A stretch of DNA of 47,951 nucleotides from Planctomycetota bacterium (GTDB taxonomy: Bacteria > Planctomycetota > UBA8108 > UBA1146): the NCBI GenBank assembly GCA_018694835.1, contig JABHOG010000104.1, positions 1 through 47,951 on the forward strand, in the 5' to 3' direction. The notes below the pieces were generated by a model. The model had not been told where the DNA came from. It searched no databases and saw only the letters and a list, made by a program, of their open reading frames with translations. Of this stretch, positions 25,268-34,611 are shown in pieces. A program made the translations under genes and the position numbers. Every line of letters begins with the position of its first letter. Within the stretch, counting starts at the first letter, position 1.

Positions 25268-26512
25268 CTAGCCGTTCGTTCGAACCACCATCGTCAGAGT
25301 TCTAGGTTCTGTCTGCTTCTCATTGAGCACTCGAACCGAAATCCTGAAAGCGGGTGGAACGTATGCCGCCCGATAGCGCAATCCTCCCTGGTCCTGATCC
25401 CACTTGCTGGAAGGAATCGCTTCCTTGAGAAAGATCCGCCCATCCTGGTTGTAGAGCATCGTAAATTCTTTGGATGGAAAAGAACTTCCACCATCGGTCC
25501 AGATGAACATCTTGTCACCTGGACGCAATTGAGAGAACTTCACTTTGGTTCTGGAGTAGTTGAACTGCACGGGAATGTTCTCTCCCGTGGTCAGATTCCT
25601 GATCCCTGCACGAGCATTGGTCCGCAAAGTGGAGAGGAACCCTCCATAGAGGAATCTCTTGGCCAGGGTTCCATTCCGCGATCGAAGGTTAGGATCCTCT
25701 GAGACCACCAGTTCGGGAGTGAGTTCAACCGAAGGGCTCATGAAGCCACCAGGCTTGTTGTCGAACTGATTATCGTAGAAGTACTCGATTCTCAGATCGG
25801 TCACATTGGAGCACAATTCGACGATTTTCTTCCGTACTCGAACCTCTGTTGAACGATAGTTATTTATTCCCAGGTCGACGTAGCGGATCGACTTCAGCAG
25901 TACCAGTGATCGACTGTCGGCGTAACTGAGTTCATCATCCGCTGGTATTTTTCCGTCATTCCTCTCCAGTTCCAGTTTTCTTGGATCCGCAAGGAAGTAC
26001 TCGACATTGGCCATCCGGATCGAGCCATCGACCTCGACAGGGGCTTTGAAGTAGATGGAGTCGTTCCAGTGCTCCACTGGTTCGTCCGGCCTCGGCTGGT
26101 CCAGTTTGTACTTACGTTCAAACAGGGTTGCTGCTTCGTCGTACTTGCTGGGTGTTCCACCCTGGAGATTCGGGCCCACGTCCTGGTCCTTGAGTTCTTC
26201 TCCATCATCCCAGTATCCCGTCGAGCGCCCTTGATCCTGATAGAACTCGAGCGATGCGGTCGGCACCATCTTCGACAGGTTCTCATTGATATCGTCGAGG
26301 GCGTAGCGGAACTTCTGGTACGTCTCCACTGTGGTGATGGTGGAGTCATAGATTCTCTGGGAGTCCGTGCCTACCTGAGAAATAATCAGCGATATGATCG
26401 CAGCCAGGGTCAAGGCAACGAGCAGTTCGAGGAGGGTGAAGCCTGTGTCCTTGTGGACCGGCTGTGGCTCATCGATGGACAAGGATTTGAGTCTCGTAAA
26501 TCGGATCCGCAC
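25268..26512 (-). CDS. GspJ/PilW-like pseudopilin
   Basis: 414 residues. A 24-residue leader ends in Gly before FTLLELLVALTLAAIISLIIS, the prepilin-peptidase site with Glu at +5, followed by a membrane helix and a long globular domain rich in strands. Its length and position after the smaller pseudopilins fit the J/W class of minor pseudopilins, which cap type II secretion or type IV pilus fibres. The GTG at 26512 has GGGAGG nine bases upstream and overlaps the previous gene by 44 nt, so translation is coupled. It is the last of five pseudopilin genes; no GspK, ATPase or secretin follows. The class assignment is inferred from order and length, not from alignment. Confidence 0.82.
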   Translation of the reverse strand: MRIRFTRLKSLSIDEPQPVHKDTGFTLLELLVALTLAAIISLIISQVGTDSQRIYDSTITTVETYQKFRYALDDINENLSKMVPTASLEFYQDQGRSTGYWDDGEELKDQDVGPNLQGGTPSKYDEAATLFERKYKLDQPRPDEPVEHWNDSIYFKAPVEVDGSIRMANVEYFLADPRKLELERNDGKIPADDELSYADSRSLVLLKSIRYVDLGINNYRSTEVRVRKKIVELCSNVTDLRIEYFYDNQFDNKPGGFMSPSVELTPELVVSEDPNLRSRNGTLAKRFLYGGFLSTLRTNARAGIRNLTTGENIPVQFNYSRTKVKFSQLRPGDKMFIWTDGGSSFPSKEFTMLYNQDGRIFLKEAIPSSKWDQDQGGLRYRAAYVPPAFRISVRVLNEKQTEPRTLTMVVRTNG

Positions 26513-27314
26513 TGGTGGTTCCCTCCCTGAAGGACCTGAATACGAGGATATCCACCTCGTACAGATCCCCTGCCGGAATTAAACTCGCATCTGTGGGGTA
26601 GTCAAAATCTAGGCTGCCATCCTGCTTGGCAGAACGAATCGAAAATGCGAACGAGTACTGATTGATCGGATCGTCATCGACGACATTGTAGTCCTCCGCC
26701 CATTCCGAGTCGAAGAACCTGTTACTCAATCGATAGACTCTTCGCACATCATAGGTCTCGTACTCTTCATATGAGTTGGAAATCTTGCGGTCGTCACCGT
26801 CGTCGTCCGCTTTGGTAGGATCCCCTCTTCCATTGGCGCGTTTATCAGAGGTTCCGTCCTCGACTTCTCTGATCCCGCCCACATCTTCGACGTCCCAGCT
26901 GATTCCATCCGATTCAGGAAACAGAAAGATCTTACCTCGCTCGTAGAATTCGCTCCGCTTCATCTTGGACTTGCCATCCGGATTGGGACTTGGCAACAAG
27001 ATGTAGTAATCCCCATCTGTACGGACAGTCTTGAGGCTCGACGGTAACGGGTCGACCACTCCATCATGACTGAAGATGAAATAGGTCCACTTCCCATCGG
27101 CGCTCTGGCGCTTGCGTTCCCTCAGGCCTTCTCGAATCGCCTGCTCTACCGATTGAGTGATAATCACGGCATTGGTGGTCTCTACCGCCTGCTTCCCTGA
27201 CCGCATGGCGACCGGGAAAACCGCCAGTAACCCCAACAGCCCGACTGTCAGAATCACGACGGCCAGCAGGATTTCCAGGATGGTAAATCCCTGGTCTCCG
27301 CTTTTCTGGCGCAT
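26469..27314 (-). CDS. GspI/PilV-like pseudopilin
   Basis: About 281 residues. The very short leader MRQKSGDQG is followed by FTILEILLAVVILTVGLLGL, a class III signal with Glu at +5. This is typical of the I/V class, in which ILE and VLTVGLLGL patterns are common. The extracellular domain is longer than in GspI (about 125 residues) and is rich in Asp, Lys and Gly. The ATG at 27314 shares one base with the previous stop (TGATG), with GGAGG about ten bases upstream; an in-frame TTG lies directly ahead. It sits between the H-like and J-like genes. The substrate or fibre it serves is unknown. Confidence 0.82.
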   Translation of the reverse strand: MRQKSGDQGFTILEILLAVVILTVGLLGLLAVFPVAMRSGKQAVETTNAVIITQSVEQAIREGLRERKRQSADGKWTYFIFSHDGVVDPLPSSLKTVRTDGDYYILLPSPNPDGKSKMKRSEFYERGKIFLFPESDGISWDVEDVGGIREVEDGTSDKRANGRGDPTKADDDGDDRKISNSYEEYETYDVRRVYRLSNRFFDSEWAEDYNVVDDDPINQYSFAFSIRSAKQDGSLDFDYPTDASLIPAGDLYEVDILVFRSFREGTTSADPIYETQILVHR

Positions 27315-27943
27315 CAAGACTCATCCTCCCCGATCTTGCTCATCACTCGACCGGTGGGCCGTATGTCGATGTAACAGGAGGTTCTCGATCCCTTCTGATG
27401 AAGGATCAGATCTCCTCCGCTGGGAGGGTCGGATTGGAAGCGATAACTGGGTATGTCATCCAATCTTCCGAAATCTATCGTTCCGTCCTTGAGCAGTTTG
27501 ACGAAGATGTCTTCCCGCCCGGGCTTCCAGTGTGTTTGTCGCTTTTCTTCACGCTGCGATTGCAGATCCACAGGCATCTCGTCCCTCGAGGTGTCAGCGC
27601 TGCTCACTTCGTAACTGATGTGCTCACCATCGCGAACATTGATGGATCGTAATCCTCCAACGAACCCGCCCTTGTCATTCCCCTTGGGATGACGGTACAT
27701 TCGAATCCCTGATTTCAGAAAAACCACGGAGTATTCCTGTTTCTTGGTCACCGCATTGTTCCTGGCCTCGTGGAACGTGCTCACGATGATGGCCGCAGCA
27801 TTTCCGATGCGACGATCCTGAAAGATGGCCGATACTGCTGGAGCAATGAAGCCAGCAGCCATGATGATGATGCCGATGGTTACGATCATCTCGACCAGAG
27901 TAAACCCTGATCTGGATCGATCGGCCGTGATATTCATCTCCAT
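27314..27943 (-). CDS. GspH/FimT-like pseudopilin
   Basis: About 209 residues. The leader ends SRSG before FTLVEMIVTIGIIIMAAGFI, with Glu at +5. The next helix, AAAIIVSTFHEARNNAVTKKQEYSV read in two parts, resembles the H/FimT class (a helix ending in Arg/Asn then a strand). The C-terminal half is soluble and strand-rich. The ATG at 27943 overlaps the upstream stop by one base, with AAGGGA ahead; GTG at 27946 and ATG at 27937 are possible. It lies in the middle of the five-gene pseudopilin run. Confidence 0.82.
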   Translation of the reverse strand: MEMNITADRSRSGFTLVEMIVTIGIIIMAAGFIAPAVSAIFQDRRIGNAAAIIVSTFHEARNNAVTKKQEYSVVFLKSGIRMYRHPKGNDKGGFVGGLRSINVRDGEHISYEVSSADTSRDEMPVDLQSQREEKRQTHWKPGREDIFVKLLKDGTIDFGRLDDIPSYRFQSDPPSGGDLILHQKGSRTSCYIDIRPTGRVMSKIGEDES

Positions 27944-28665
27944 CACGATCCCTTCTGCCAGTTGGAAATCAGATCGTCATAACTTTCATCCGAAGTATGG
28001 CCAGAAGAGCCATGACTCCAGATGTCGAACTGCTGGATGTTCTGAGGGCCGGTCCCGATGGTTCCTTCGCCTACATCTCGTGGATCCTCGGCATGGACCG
28101 ACTCTTCATCATCCCAATCGAGGTGCGATTCGCCATCACTCTGCGGACTGTATCCTGACTCTCCAGTAGAGACTTCGTCGTAATGAATCGGCTCTCCCCA
28201 TGCGTCCAGCAGTTGAATCGCTTCTGTATCGCCATCCGAGGGTGGTGAGAGTTCATCATTTCGAAACTCTCCCATTGGAGGCTCTTCTCCAACAACTCGG
28301 ATCTCTCCATTGCTCTTGGTTCGGGTCAGGATCAGCGGTTGGGTCAAGGTGTAGGTCAATGCGGCACCGCCGGTCAGATAGGATCCATCCCTGGTGATTC
28401 GATCGTCACCATCGAGACCATCGATGGGAAATGCTCCCACCTTGGAGTGGTAACCATCGATCAACAAACTGACGCGAGCGAGCAACGCTTCAGTCCTGGC
28501 CACCGACGCACTCTCGAGGTACTTACCGGCTCCCACCGCTAGCATCGACATCAAGAAAACGATGAGGGCGATGGTGACCAGTAGTTCGACCATGGTGAAT
28601 CCAGCAGATTGCGCATCTGTAGAGCGAATCAACTTCGGTTCTGGACTACCAGTTACCGATGTCAT
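27943..28665 (-). CDS. second GspG-like pseudopilin
   Basis: About 240 residues from the ATG at 28665, which has AGAGGA five bases upstream. A 22-residue leader ends in SAG before FTMVELLVTIALIVFLMSML, keeping Glu at +5. The helix continues through SVARTEALLARVSLLIDGYHSK to GAFPIDG, the layout of major GspG-type pseudopilins (helix, then a short substrate-like loop). The C-terminal region is unusually acidic (EDPRDVGEGTI, DDEESVHAED). It overlaps the preceding GspG-like gene by 20 nt. Two G-like subunits in one operon suggest either a mixed fibre or one subunit with another role. Confidence 0.8.
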   Translation of the reverse strand: MTSVTGSPEPKLIRSTDAQSAGFTMVELLVTIALIVFLMSMLAVGAGKYLESASVARTEALLARVSLLIDGYHSKVGAFPIDGLDGDDRITRDGSYLTGGAALTYTLTQPLILTRTKSNGEIRVVGEEPPMGEFRNDELSPPSDGDTEAIQLLDAWGEPIHYDEVSTGESGYSPQSDGESHLDWDDEESVHAEDPRDVGEGTIGTGPQNIQQFDIWSHGSSGHTSDESYDDLISNWQKGS

Positions 28666-29338
28666 CGTATTCCTCTTCTCCATCTTCGGCTACGCCGTAG
28701 CAAGCATCGTTCACGCTATCGGGGCCCGCCGACCAGAGATCGAATCCTGACCGTCGAATCATCCAGTCCTCCTTGGTTCGCTTGGAACGATTCTCACGAT
28801 AGAAGTAAGGCACTTGCCAGGGGTCAAAGTAGAACTTCTCCACATCGGGATCGAACAGATCGCTTCGTCCTGCTTTCTTGTACTCTTCCTCGAAATCTTC
28901 ATCTATCACGACGATGTTCGAGGTATTCAGTTCGAGGTAAGGTGCATTTTTGCCACCTTTTCCATTAGGAGGACGCTCGCCTGCGATCCCTTCGAACATC
29001 GAAGGAAATCCGTTGAACTCCTCGGGGTCATCGACATCGAGATCCCACCCGGGATAGACCCCTTCATCGCGATTGAACTGTTCGAGTGCGTTCTTGAGGG
29101 TCGAGATATCAGTGGTGGCCTGGGCTTCCGCAGCCTTGGCCTGTGCTTGCTGGATCATCTTGGTCACCAGGGTCGCCAGCACCGCGATGATGGAAACCAC
29201 GATCATCAATTCGATGAGTGTGAATCCACCGACTTTGCGCTGGCTACCAGAGGCAGGATTTATCGCAGATTTATCCTGGCAACATTCACCATCTCGGATG
29301 CGCTTGGGATGAAGGATGGGGTTAAATTTGAAGTACAT
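28646..29338 (-). CDS. GspG-like major pseudopilin
   Basis: About 230 residues from the ATG at 29338 (AAGGA ten bases upstream). The leader is long, 38 residues with a Cys-Cys pair, and ends KVGG before FTLIELMIVVSIIAVLATLV, the strongest pilin-like helix in the cluster. The GspG-type continuation follows: AAEAQATTDISTLKNALEQF, then a YPGWD turn. The C-terminal domain carries DPWQVPYFY and FDLWSAGPD, close to the GspG endings DPWG.PY and DYDVYSLGPDG. This is the first gene of the pseudopilin operon; it starts 217 nt after accC, with a terminator-like hairpin between them. Confidence 0.87.
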   Translation of the reverse strand: MYFKFNPILHPKRIRDGECCQDKSAINPASGSQRKVGGFTLIELMIVVSIIAVLATLVTKMIQQAQAKAAEAQATTDISTLKNALEQFNRDEGVYPGWDLDVDDPEEFNGFPSMFEGIAGERPPNGKGGKNAPYLELNTSNIVVIDEDFEEEYKKAGRSDLFDPDVEKFYFDPWQVPYFYRENRSKRTKEDWMIRRSGFDLWSAGPDSVNDACYGVAEDGEEEYDDIGNW

Positions 29339-29444
29339 ACTGGTATTTCCTTCCGAGAGAACTGCACCCCTATGGAATCTGGGACGGATTCCACTCTGCA
29401 GGTGCATGCGCAGCTACTGGCCGTGCAGTCCACATTGTGACGAA

Positions 29445-29499
29445 CCAGAACAAAGAGGCAAGCCCCCACAGCGAATGGAGATGCGTCCATTTCGGGGCT
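29445..29499 (-). terminator. probable terminator after accC
   Basis: On the minus strand AGCCCC pairs with GGGGCT (29494-29499 with 29461-29466), with an inner AATGGA/TCCATT stem. A T-rich tract TGCCTCTTTGTTC follows. It lies between accC and the pseudopilin operon; the stem is interrupted, so this is only a fair candidate. Confidence 0.42.
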
Positions 29500-29554
29500 C
29501 CCCCATCGGCGTGGCCACAGACCCGCCTACCGCAGACCCACCTGGCGCTGACCA

Positions 29555-30907
29555 TCAGGAGTCGATCAGATATTCTTCGATAAAGCCTGTATCCAGATTG
29601 CCTTTGACGAAATGGAAGTGCTTCAAAACCTCCCTGTAGAAGGGAATGGTGGTGTGGACCCCCTCGATCACGAACTCATCGAGTGCCCTTCGCATGGTTC
29701 CAATCGCCTCTTCCCGGCTCTCCCTGTGCACGATGAGTTTCCCCAGAAGTGAATCGTAAGTACTGGGGACTGTGTAGCCAGAATAGACGTGGGAATCGAA
29801 ACGAACCCCCATTCCTCCAGGAACCCTGAACTCGCCGATTTTCCCCGGCGAAGGAGCAAAGCCATTGGAGGGATCTTCGGCATTGATCCGGCACTCGATG
29901 CAGTGACCCTGGATTCGTACATCTTCCTGCCGATAACGAAGAGGTGCGCCCCCCGCCACGCGGATCTGTTCCTGCACCAGATCGATGCCGGTGACCATCT
30001 CGGTGACCGGATGTTCGACCTGAATCCTGGTATTCATCTCGATGAAGTAAAAACTACCATCGGGATCGAGGAGGAACTCGATGGTCCCTGCCCCACGGTA
30101 ATCTGCGGCCACGGTCAGATCGATGGCACACTTACCCATCCGTCCTCGAAGATCATCATCGACTGCCGGTGAAGGACTCTCTTCCAGCAACTTCTGGTGA
30201 CGTCGCTGGAGGGAGCAATCCCGCTCACCCAGATGAATGACACTTCCGTAGGAGTCCGCCATCACCTGGATTTCGATATGCCGAGGTTTCTCGATGTACT
30301 TCTCGATGTAGACATCGGAGTTCTTGAATGCGATTTCCGCCTCGCTACCGGCAGCCTGGAAAGCCTGGCCAAAGGAGGATTCGTCCCTCGCGACTCGCAT
30401 CCCCCGGCCGCCGCCTCCGGCCACCGCTTTGACCAGTACAGGGAATCCAATCTCGCGCGCCACAACCAGCGCTTCTTGCTCATCTGCGATCACTCCTGGA
30501 GAACCAGGGACCACCGGTACTCCGACCTTCTTCGCCAGTTCCCTGGCGGCAGCCTTGTCGCCCAACTGACGGATATTCTCCACCGTCGGCCCGATGAACT
30601 GGATATTACAAGACTGACAGATCTCGGCGAACTGAGGACTCTCCGAAAGGAATCCATACCCTGGATGGATGGCTTCCACATTGGAAATTTCGGCGGCAGC
30701 GATGATCTTGGAAATATCGAGATAGGAGTGTGCACTGGCCGCGGGACCGATGCAGATTTTATCATCGGCAAGGTCCAAGTACCCGGCACCACGGTCCGCC
30801 TCCGAGTAGACCACCACCGTCTCGATGCCGAGTTCTCGACACGCACGAATAATCCGCAAAGCAATCTCACCGCGGTTGGCGACCAGGATTCGAGAAAATG
30901 GTTTCAT
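29555..30907 (-). CDS. accC: acetyl-CoA carboxylase, biotin carboxylase subunit
   Basis: ATP-dependent carboxylation of biotin on AccB, the first half-reaction of malonyl-CoA synthesis. 450 residues, standard length. Family marks are [20 protein letters not shown] at the N-terminus, [10 protein letters not shown], the ATP-grasp loop [33 protein letters not shown], and the active-site [15 protein letters not shown]. The C-terminal part is [13 protein letters not shown] and [15 protein letters not shown]. The ATG at 30907 is 15 nt downstream of accB; the ribosome-binding site is weak, which fits coupling to accB translation. Confidence 0.96.
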   Translation of the reverse strand: MKPFSRILVANRGEIALRIIRACRELGIETVVVYSEADRGAGYLDLADDKICIGPAASAHSYLDISKIIAAAEISNVEAIHPGYGFLSESPQFAEICQSCNIQFIGPTVENIRQLGDKAAARELAKKVGVPVVPGSPGVIADEQEALVVAREIGFPVLVKAVAGGGGRGMRVARDESSFGQAFQAAGSEAEIAFKNSDVYIEKYIEKPRHIEIQVMADSYGSVIHLGERDCSLQRRHQKLLEESPSPAVDDDLRGRMGKCAIDLTVAADYRGAGTIEFLLDPDGSFYFIEMNTRIQVEHPVTEMVTGIDLVQEQIRVAGGAPLRYRQEDVRIQGHCIECRINAEDPSNGFAPSPGKIGEFRVPGGMGVRFDSHVYSGYTVPSTYDSLLGKLIVHRESREEAIGTMRRALDEFVIEGVHTTIPFYREVLKHFHFVKGNLDTGFIEEYLIDS

Positions 30908-30922
30908 CGGAGAAGCTCGATC

Positions 30923-31372
30923 TCAGGAGAAAAGAAACAGGGGTTGGCCAAACTCGACGGGATTCCCATCATCGAGAAGCACGGATTCGACGACACCAGT
31001 TCGGTCTGCCTTGACCTCGTTCATCACCTTCATCGCTTCCACGATACAGAGCACTTGCCCTTCCTGAACCTGATCCCCCACCTCGACAAACGGCTCTGCG
31101 TCTGGCCCCGATGAACGATAGAAGGTTCCCACCATCGGCGACTGGATCGCCTTCGCGGGATCAAAGGCCGCTGCATCACTCGCTGGGGTTTCCACCGGAG
31201 CGGGCACAACGCTGCCTGCCGGAGCATGGAGAGTGCTCATCGAGACCACCTCCCTGACCTTCTCGGGTCGTTTCCGCAGGCGGATGCGTTGATCACCGTC
31301 GACCACTTCCAACTCCTCGAGTTGGTTGCGATCCATCAATTCGATCAGTTCCTTGAGGCGTGAAGTCTCCAC
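30923..31372 (-). CDS. accB: acetyl-CoA carboxylase biotin carboxyl carrier protein
   Basis: Carries biotin between the carboxylase and transferase sites. About 149 residues. The N-terminal helix LKELIELMDRNQLEELEV is typical of AccB; a Pro/Ala/Val-rich linker follows. The biotinyl domain has SPMVGTFYRSSGPDAEPFVE and the biotinylation motif EAMKVMNEV with the acceptor Lys. The frame stays open to 31645, but that part overlaps the oppositely oriented RluD-type gene; I chose the GTG at 31372, just before the conserved helix, although its ribosome-binding site is unclear. accC follows after 15 nt. The 201 nt between 31373 and the RluD-type start must hold two divergent promoters. Confidence 0.93.
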   Translation of the reverse strand: METSRLKELIELMDRNQLEELEVVDGDQRIRLRKRPEKVREVVSMSTLHAPAGSVVPAPVETPASDAAAFDPAKAIQSPMVGTFYRSSGPDAEPFVEVGDQVQEGQVLCIVEAMKVMNEVKADRTGVVESVLLDDGNPVEFGQPLFLFS

Positions 31373-31573
31373 GGGGTCCGTCCGGTCGAGTTGTGGATCC
31401 TCAGGCAACCGAGGAATCCGGGTGAGGGGTCTTCGACCCGTTTCGGGGATGGTAGGGATCCCCGCAGGGATGGTCAAGTCTGACCGAAAACGCAGATGCG
31501 GCGACCTGGGTACTCTAGAATGACCCGCGAGCAGCGGCTGGATCCCGCAGCACAGCAGCAGGGAGCAGGAGAA

Positions 31574-32647
31574 ATGGTTCTGACACCCGGGAGAGACCTC
31601 TCTCGCCCCCCGGAATCGGCTCGATTTCGGGTCCGGCAAAAGCAACGTAGCCGCCTGGACCTATGGCTACAGGCGCGGCTAGGCTGGAGTTCTCGCAGCA
31701 AAATCCAGAAATTGATCTCCCTCGGGAGAGTGCGACTCAACGGCGAGGTGGCCCGCGCCTCGACCCGGGTCGGCTGCGGGGACGAAGTAGAAGTTCTGCT
31801 CGAAACCGGATCTGCCCCCGAGTCTCCCCCTGATAAATTGCCGGTATTGATGGAAGATCCATGGCTCCTGGCAGTGGAAAAACCGACCGGAATGCTGGTC
31901 CATCCCGTGGGCAAGACCCATGTCGGGACCGTCATCGATGGCCTCCACCGCCAGTGGCGAGAATTAAATGACCGATCGAACCGTAAGGTCATTCACCGTC
32001 TGTGCCATCGTCTCGACCGAGACACCTCGGGCCTGTTACTGCTGGCCAAGACGGTTCAGGCGAGGAGATTGCTGCAAGATGACTTCGAGGCGAACCGGGT
32101 CCAGAAATCCTACCTGGCCATCGTCGAGGGAGTTCCCGAGCAACCCACATTCGAGGTCAATGTCGGGGTCTCTGCTCACATCGACCGTAGTCGCCAGCAC
32201 GATCACCGGCTCGCTCGCGCGGACGCTGTCACCGGCAAACCATCTCTCACTCGCTTCCAATGGCTCGCCTCGAAAAATGGCATCTCGGCGCTGCTGTGCC
32301 GCCCCATCACCGGGCGGCAAAACCAGATTCGAGTGCACCTGCAGTCAGTCGGGCATCCGATCCTGGGAGACGATGGCTACGGTCAGACCGAGCAAACGCT
32401 GCTCGATCGCGGCGCTCGACTGCCAGCGGCAATCTCATATCCGGCCCGGGCATTGCTGCACAGTTTTCAGTTACGATTCCCCCATCCCATCTGGAAAATA
32501 CCGGTCGAGGTGCGATGCCCTCCTGCGGCAGACATCCGACCCCTCCTCGAGGCGTTAGAGGTGGATCCAGCGATCTTGCCCACCCTGAAAGCTCTTCAAT
32601 CCATCGATGGAACCGCTTGCCAAGAGGGCCAGGGTGCCACCAGATGA
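31574..32647 (+). CDS. RluD-family 23S rRNA pseudouridine synthase
   Basis: Isomerises uridines in large-subunit rRNA or tRNA. About 357 residues. An S4 RNA-binding domain comes first (SRSKIQKLISLGRVRLNGEV), then the catalytic core: VEKPTGMLVHP, the catalytic-Asp motif HRLDRDTSGLLLLAK, and RPITGRQNQIRVHL with HPILGDDGYG. This order is that of RluC/RluD; the exact target uridines cannot be told from sequence. The ATG at 31574 has GGAG eight bases upstream; the frame is open from 31496 but lacks a site there. It faces away from accB. An imperfect hairpin followed by TGATTTTG just after the stop may be its terminator. Confidence 0.9.
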   Translation: MVLTPGRDLSRPPESARFRVRQKQRSRLDLWLQARLGWSSRSKIQKLISLGRVRLNGEVARASTRVGCGDEVEVLLETGSAPESPPDKLPVLMEDPWLLAVEKPTGMLVHPVGKTHVGTVIDGLHRQWRELNDRSNRKVIHRLCHRLDRDTSGLLLLAKTVQARRLLQDDFEANRVQKSYLAIVEGVPEQPTFEVNVGVSAHIDRSRQHDHRLARADAVTGKPSLTRFQWLASKNGISALLCRPITGRQNQIRVHLQSVGHPILGDDGYGQTEQTLLDRGARLPAAISYPARALLHSFQLRFPHPIWKIPVEVRCPPAADIRPLLEALEVDPAILPTLKALQSIDGTACQEGQGATR

Positions 32648-32721
32648 GTCCCGGAGACGGATCGGTCCCAACGATCGACCCGTTTCTCTGATTTTGACCA
32701 AGATCAAGGAGGACAGCGGCG

Positions 32722-33471
32722 ATGAAGATCGCAGTTTGCATGAAGCGGGTTCCAGACACCGCCACCCGACTCACCTTTGCCCCGGATGGACAATCGATCG
32801 ACACTTCCGAGGTGCAGTGGGTGATCAGCCCTTACGACGAATTCGCCATCGAAGAGGCCCTTCGCATCCGTGAGCGTCACGGCGAGGGAAGCGTCACCGT
32901 CATCACTGTCGGTACCGAGTCCTCGACCAAGGAACTGCGCCAGGCTCTCGGCATGGGGGTCGATGATGCAGTGCTGGCCAGTAGCGAGGAGCCGCTCGAC
33001 CCGATCCAGACCGCTCGCGCGCTCGCATCTATCCTCGAATCGCGAGCCGATGATGTAGTGCTCTTCGGTCGCCAAGCGGTGGACTCTCAGGGCGCCCAGG
33101 TAGGAGCCCTGGTGGCTCGCTTACTCGACCGCCCCTTCGTCAACGACATCGCAGCCATCTCGATCGAGGGAGATCAGGTCCGCATCGAGCGAGAGGTCGA
33201 AGGTGGACGTGAAGTGATCGAAGGGCCACTGCCCATCGTGGTCGGCGCAGACAAGAGTCTCAATGATCCTCGCTATCCGAAGTTGAAGGAGATCATGAAG
33301 GCAAAGAAGAAGCCGATCGAGATCGTCACCCCTGAAACCGGTGCTCCAGCTCTGGAAACGATCGCCCTCACTCCACCGCCTCCACGTCCCGAAGGTCGTA
33401 TCGTCGGGGAAGGTCCCGATGCTGTGGAAGAACTGATTCGAGTGCTTCGTGAAGAAGCCAAGGTCATCTAG
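32722..33471 (+). CDS. etfB: electron transfer flavoprotein beta subunit
   Basis: Soluble electron carrier, with EtfA, between acyl-CoA or similar dehydrogenases and the respiratory chain. 249 residues. MKIAVCMKRVPDTATRL, ISPYDEFAIEEALRI and the AMP-site region VLFGRQAVDSQGAQVGALVA are characteristic, as is PLPIVVGADKSLNDPRYPKL (recognition-loop region). The ATG at 32722 follows AAGGAGG about nine bases upstream. etfA is 21 nt downstream. Neither an acyl-CoA dehydrogenase nor ETF-quinone oxidoreductase lies in the window, so the partner is unknown. Confidence 0.95.
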   Translation: MKIAVCMKRVPDTATRLTFAPDGQSIDTSEVQWVISPYDEFAIEEALRIRERHGEGSVTVITVGTESSTKELRQALGMGVDDAVLASSEEPLDPIQTARALASILESRADDVVLFGRQAVDSQGAQVGALVARLLDRPFVNDIAAISIEGDQVRIEREVEGGREVIEGPLPIVVGADKSLNDPRYPKLKEIMKAKKKPIEIVTPETGAPALETIALTPPPPRPEGRIVGEGPDAVEELIRVLREEAKVI

Positions 33472-33492
33472 AAACGATCCTGGAGAGTCACC

Positions 33493-34452
33493 ATGAAAAT
33501 TGTCGTCTGGATCGAATCCAACAGTGGCAAGGTCAAGGCCAGTAGCCTCGAAGCCCTCGGAAGCGCCCGTCTACTGGCAGACTCCGCAGATGGTGAAGTA
33601 ATCGGGTTTTGCTGTGGAGAAGGTGCGGGTGAGGTCGCCAGTTCGATTCTCAGCGCCGGAGCTCACCGCATCATCACTCGTGAAGGAGACTCTCTCACCG
33701 ACGCCCTCAGCGATGCCTTCGCCGCCGAACTGTCCCAGATCGCCACCTCCGAGTCCGCTGATCTGGTACTCGCCTCCGCCACTTCGAGTGGCAAGGAAAT
33801 CATCGCTCTGGCAGCCGGGGGCCTCGGCACCTGCGTCGCATCCGATTGCATCTCCATCCGCCATGAAGGAGATGCTTTTGTCACCGAGCGCCCCATCTAC
33901 GCCGGCAAGGCCCATCACCAGCAGAAGTGGATCACCAGTCCAGCCTTCATCTCTCTGAGACCCAATTACGGAGAAACAGTCGAACGAGATGCCGCTCTGG
34001 TCGATTCGCAGGAAGCGACCGGGAAATCGGTGCTGAAACGAACCGCATTTGTCGAGGGAAGTCTCGGCAAGAAGGAGTTGACCGAGGCGGAGATCATCAT
34101 CTCGGGAGGACGAGGTCTCAAGGAACCGGAGAACTTCGCACTACTGGAAAGTTTGGCGGAGATCCTGGGAGCGGCGGTCGGCGCTTCCCGCGCAGTGGTC
34201 GATGCCGGCTGGCGACCCCATTCCGATCAGGTCGGGCAGACGGGAAAGACGGTCAGTCCGAAGTTGTACATCGCAGTGGGGATCTCTGGAGCGATCCAAC
34301 ATCTGGCGGGTATGTCCTCTTCCAGGACCATCGTCGCCATCAACAAGGATCCGGGCGCTCCCATCTTCTCGGTCGCCACCTATGGCCTGGTGGGCGATCT
34401 GTTCGAGGTGATCCCACGCCTCGAAGAAGAATTGAAGGCAGTCCTGCAGTAA
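33493..34452 (+). CDS. etfA: electron transfer flavoprotein alpha subunit
   Basis: 319 residues; binds FAD in the EtfAB heterodimer. The N-terminal domain is typical ([20 protein letters not shown]). The FAD domain shows [19 protein letters not shown], the diagnostic [38 protein letters not shown] and [20 protein letters not shown]. The ATG at 33493 has TGGAGAG five bases upstream. It forms a two-gene unit with etfB; the kinase gene starts 159 nt later, so it may be a separate transcript. Confidence 0.95.
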   Translation: MKIVVWIESNSGKVKASSLEALGSARLLADSADGEVIGFCCGEGAGEVASSILSAGAHRIITREGDSLTDALSDAFAAELSQIATSESADLVLASATSSGKEIIALAAGGLGTCVASDCISIRHEGDAFVTERPIYAGKAHHQQKWITSPAFISLRPNYGETVERDAALVDSQEATGKSVLKRTAFVEGSLGKKELTEAEIIISGGRGLKEPENFALLESLAEILGAAVGASRAVVDAGWRPHSDQVGQTGKTVSPKLYIAVGISGAIQHLAGMSSSRTIVAINKDPGAPIFSVATYGLVGDLFEVIPRLEEELKAVLQ

Positions 34453-34611
34453 CAGCTCAAATCGACGCCAATTCGCCCTGAATGGTCCCTCGTGGCAATC
34501 CAGAGCGGTTTTCACGGTCTACACATTTGCCGAATCCGGCCCCTCAGCCAACCACATCGTATTCTTTCTCGGGAGGATTCCCCCGCCAATGGGGCCCCCG
34601 GGAGGATCAAA

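Noticed and set aside
31373..31645. Longer accB starting at 31645
   Set aside because: The extension is antisense to the start of the RluD-type gene and lacks AccB features; the conserved helix begins right after 31372.
34567..34610. Direct repeat CGGGAGGAT before the kinase gene
   Set aside because: Two copies of a ribosome-binding-like sequence about 30 nt apart; only the second is spaced for a start codon, and a two-copy 9-mer is easily chance.
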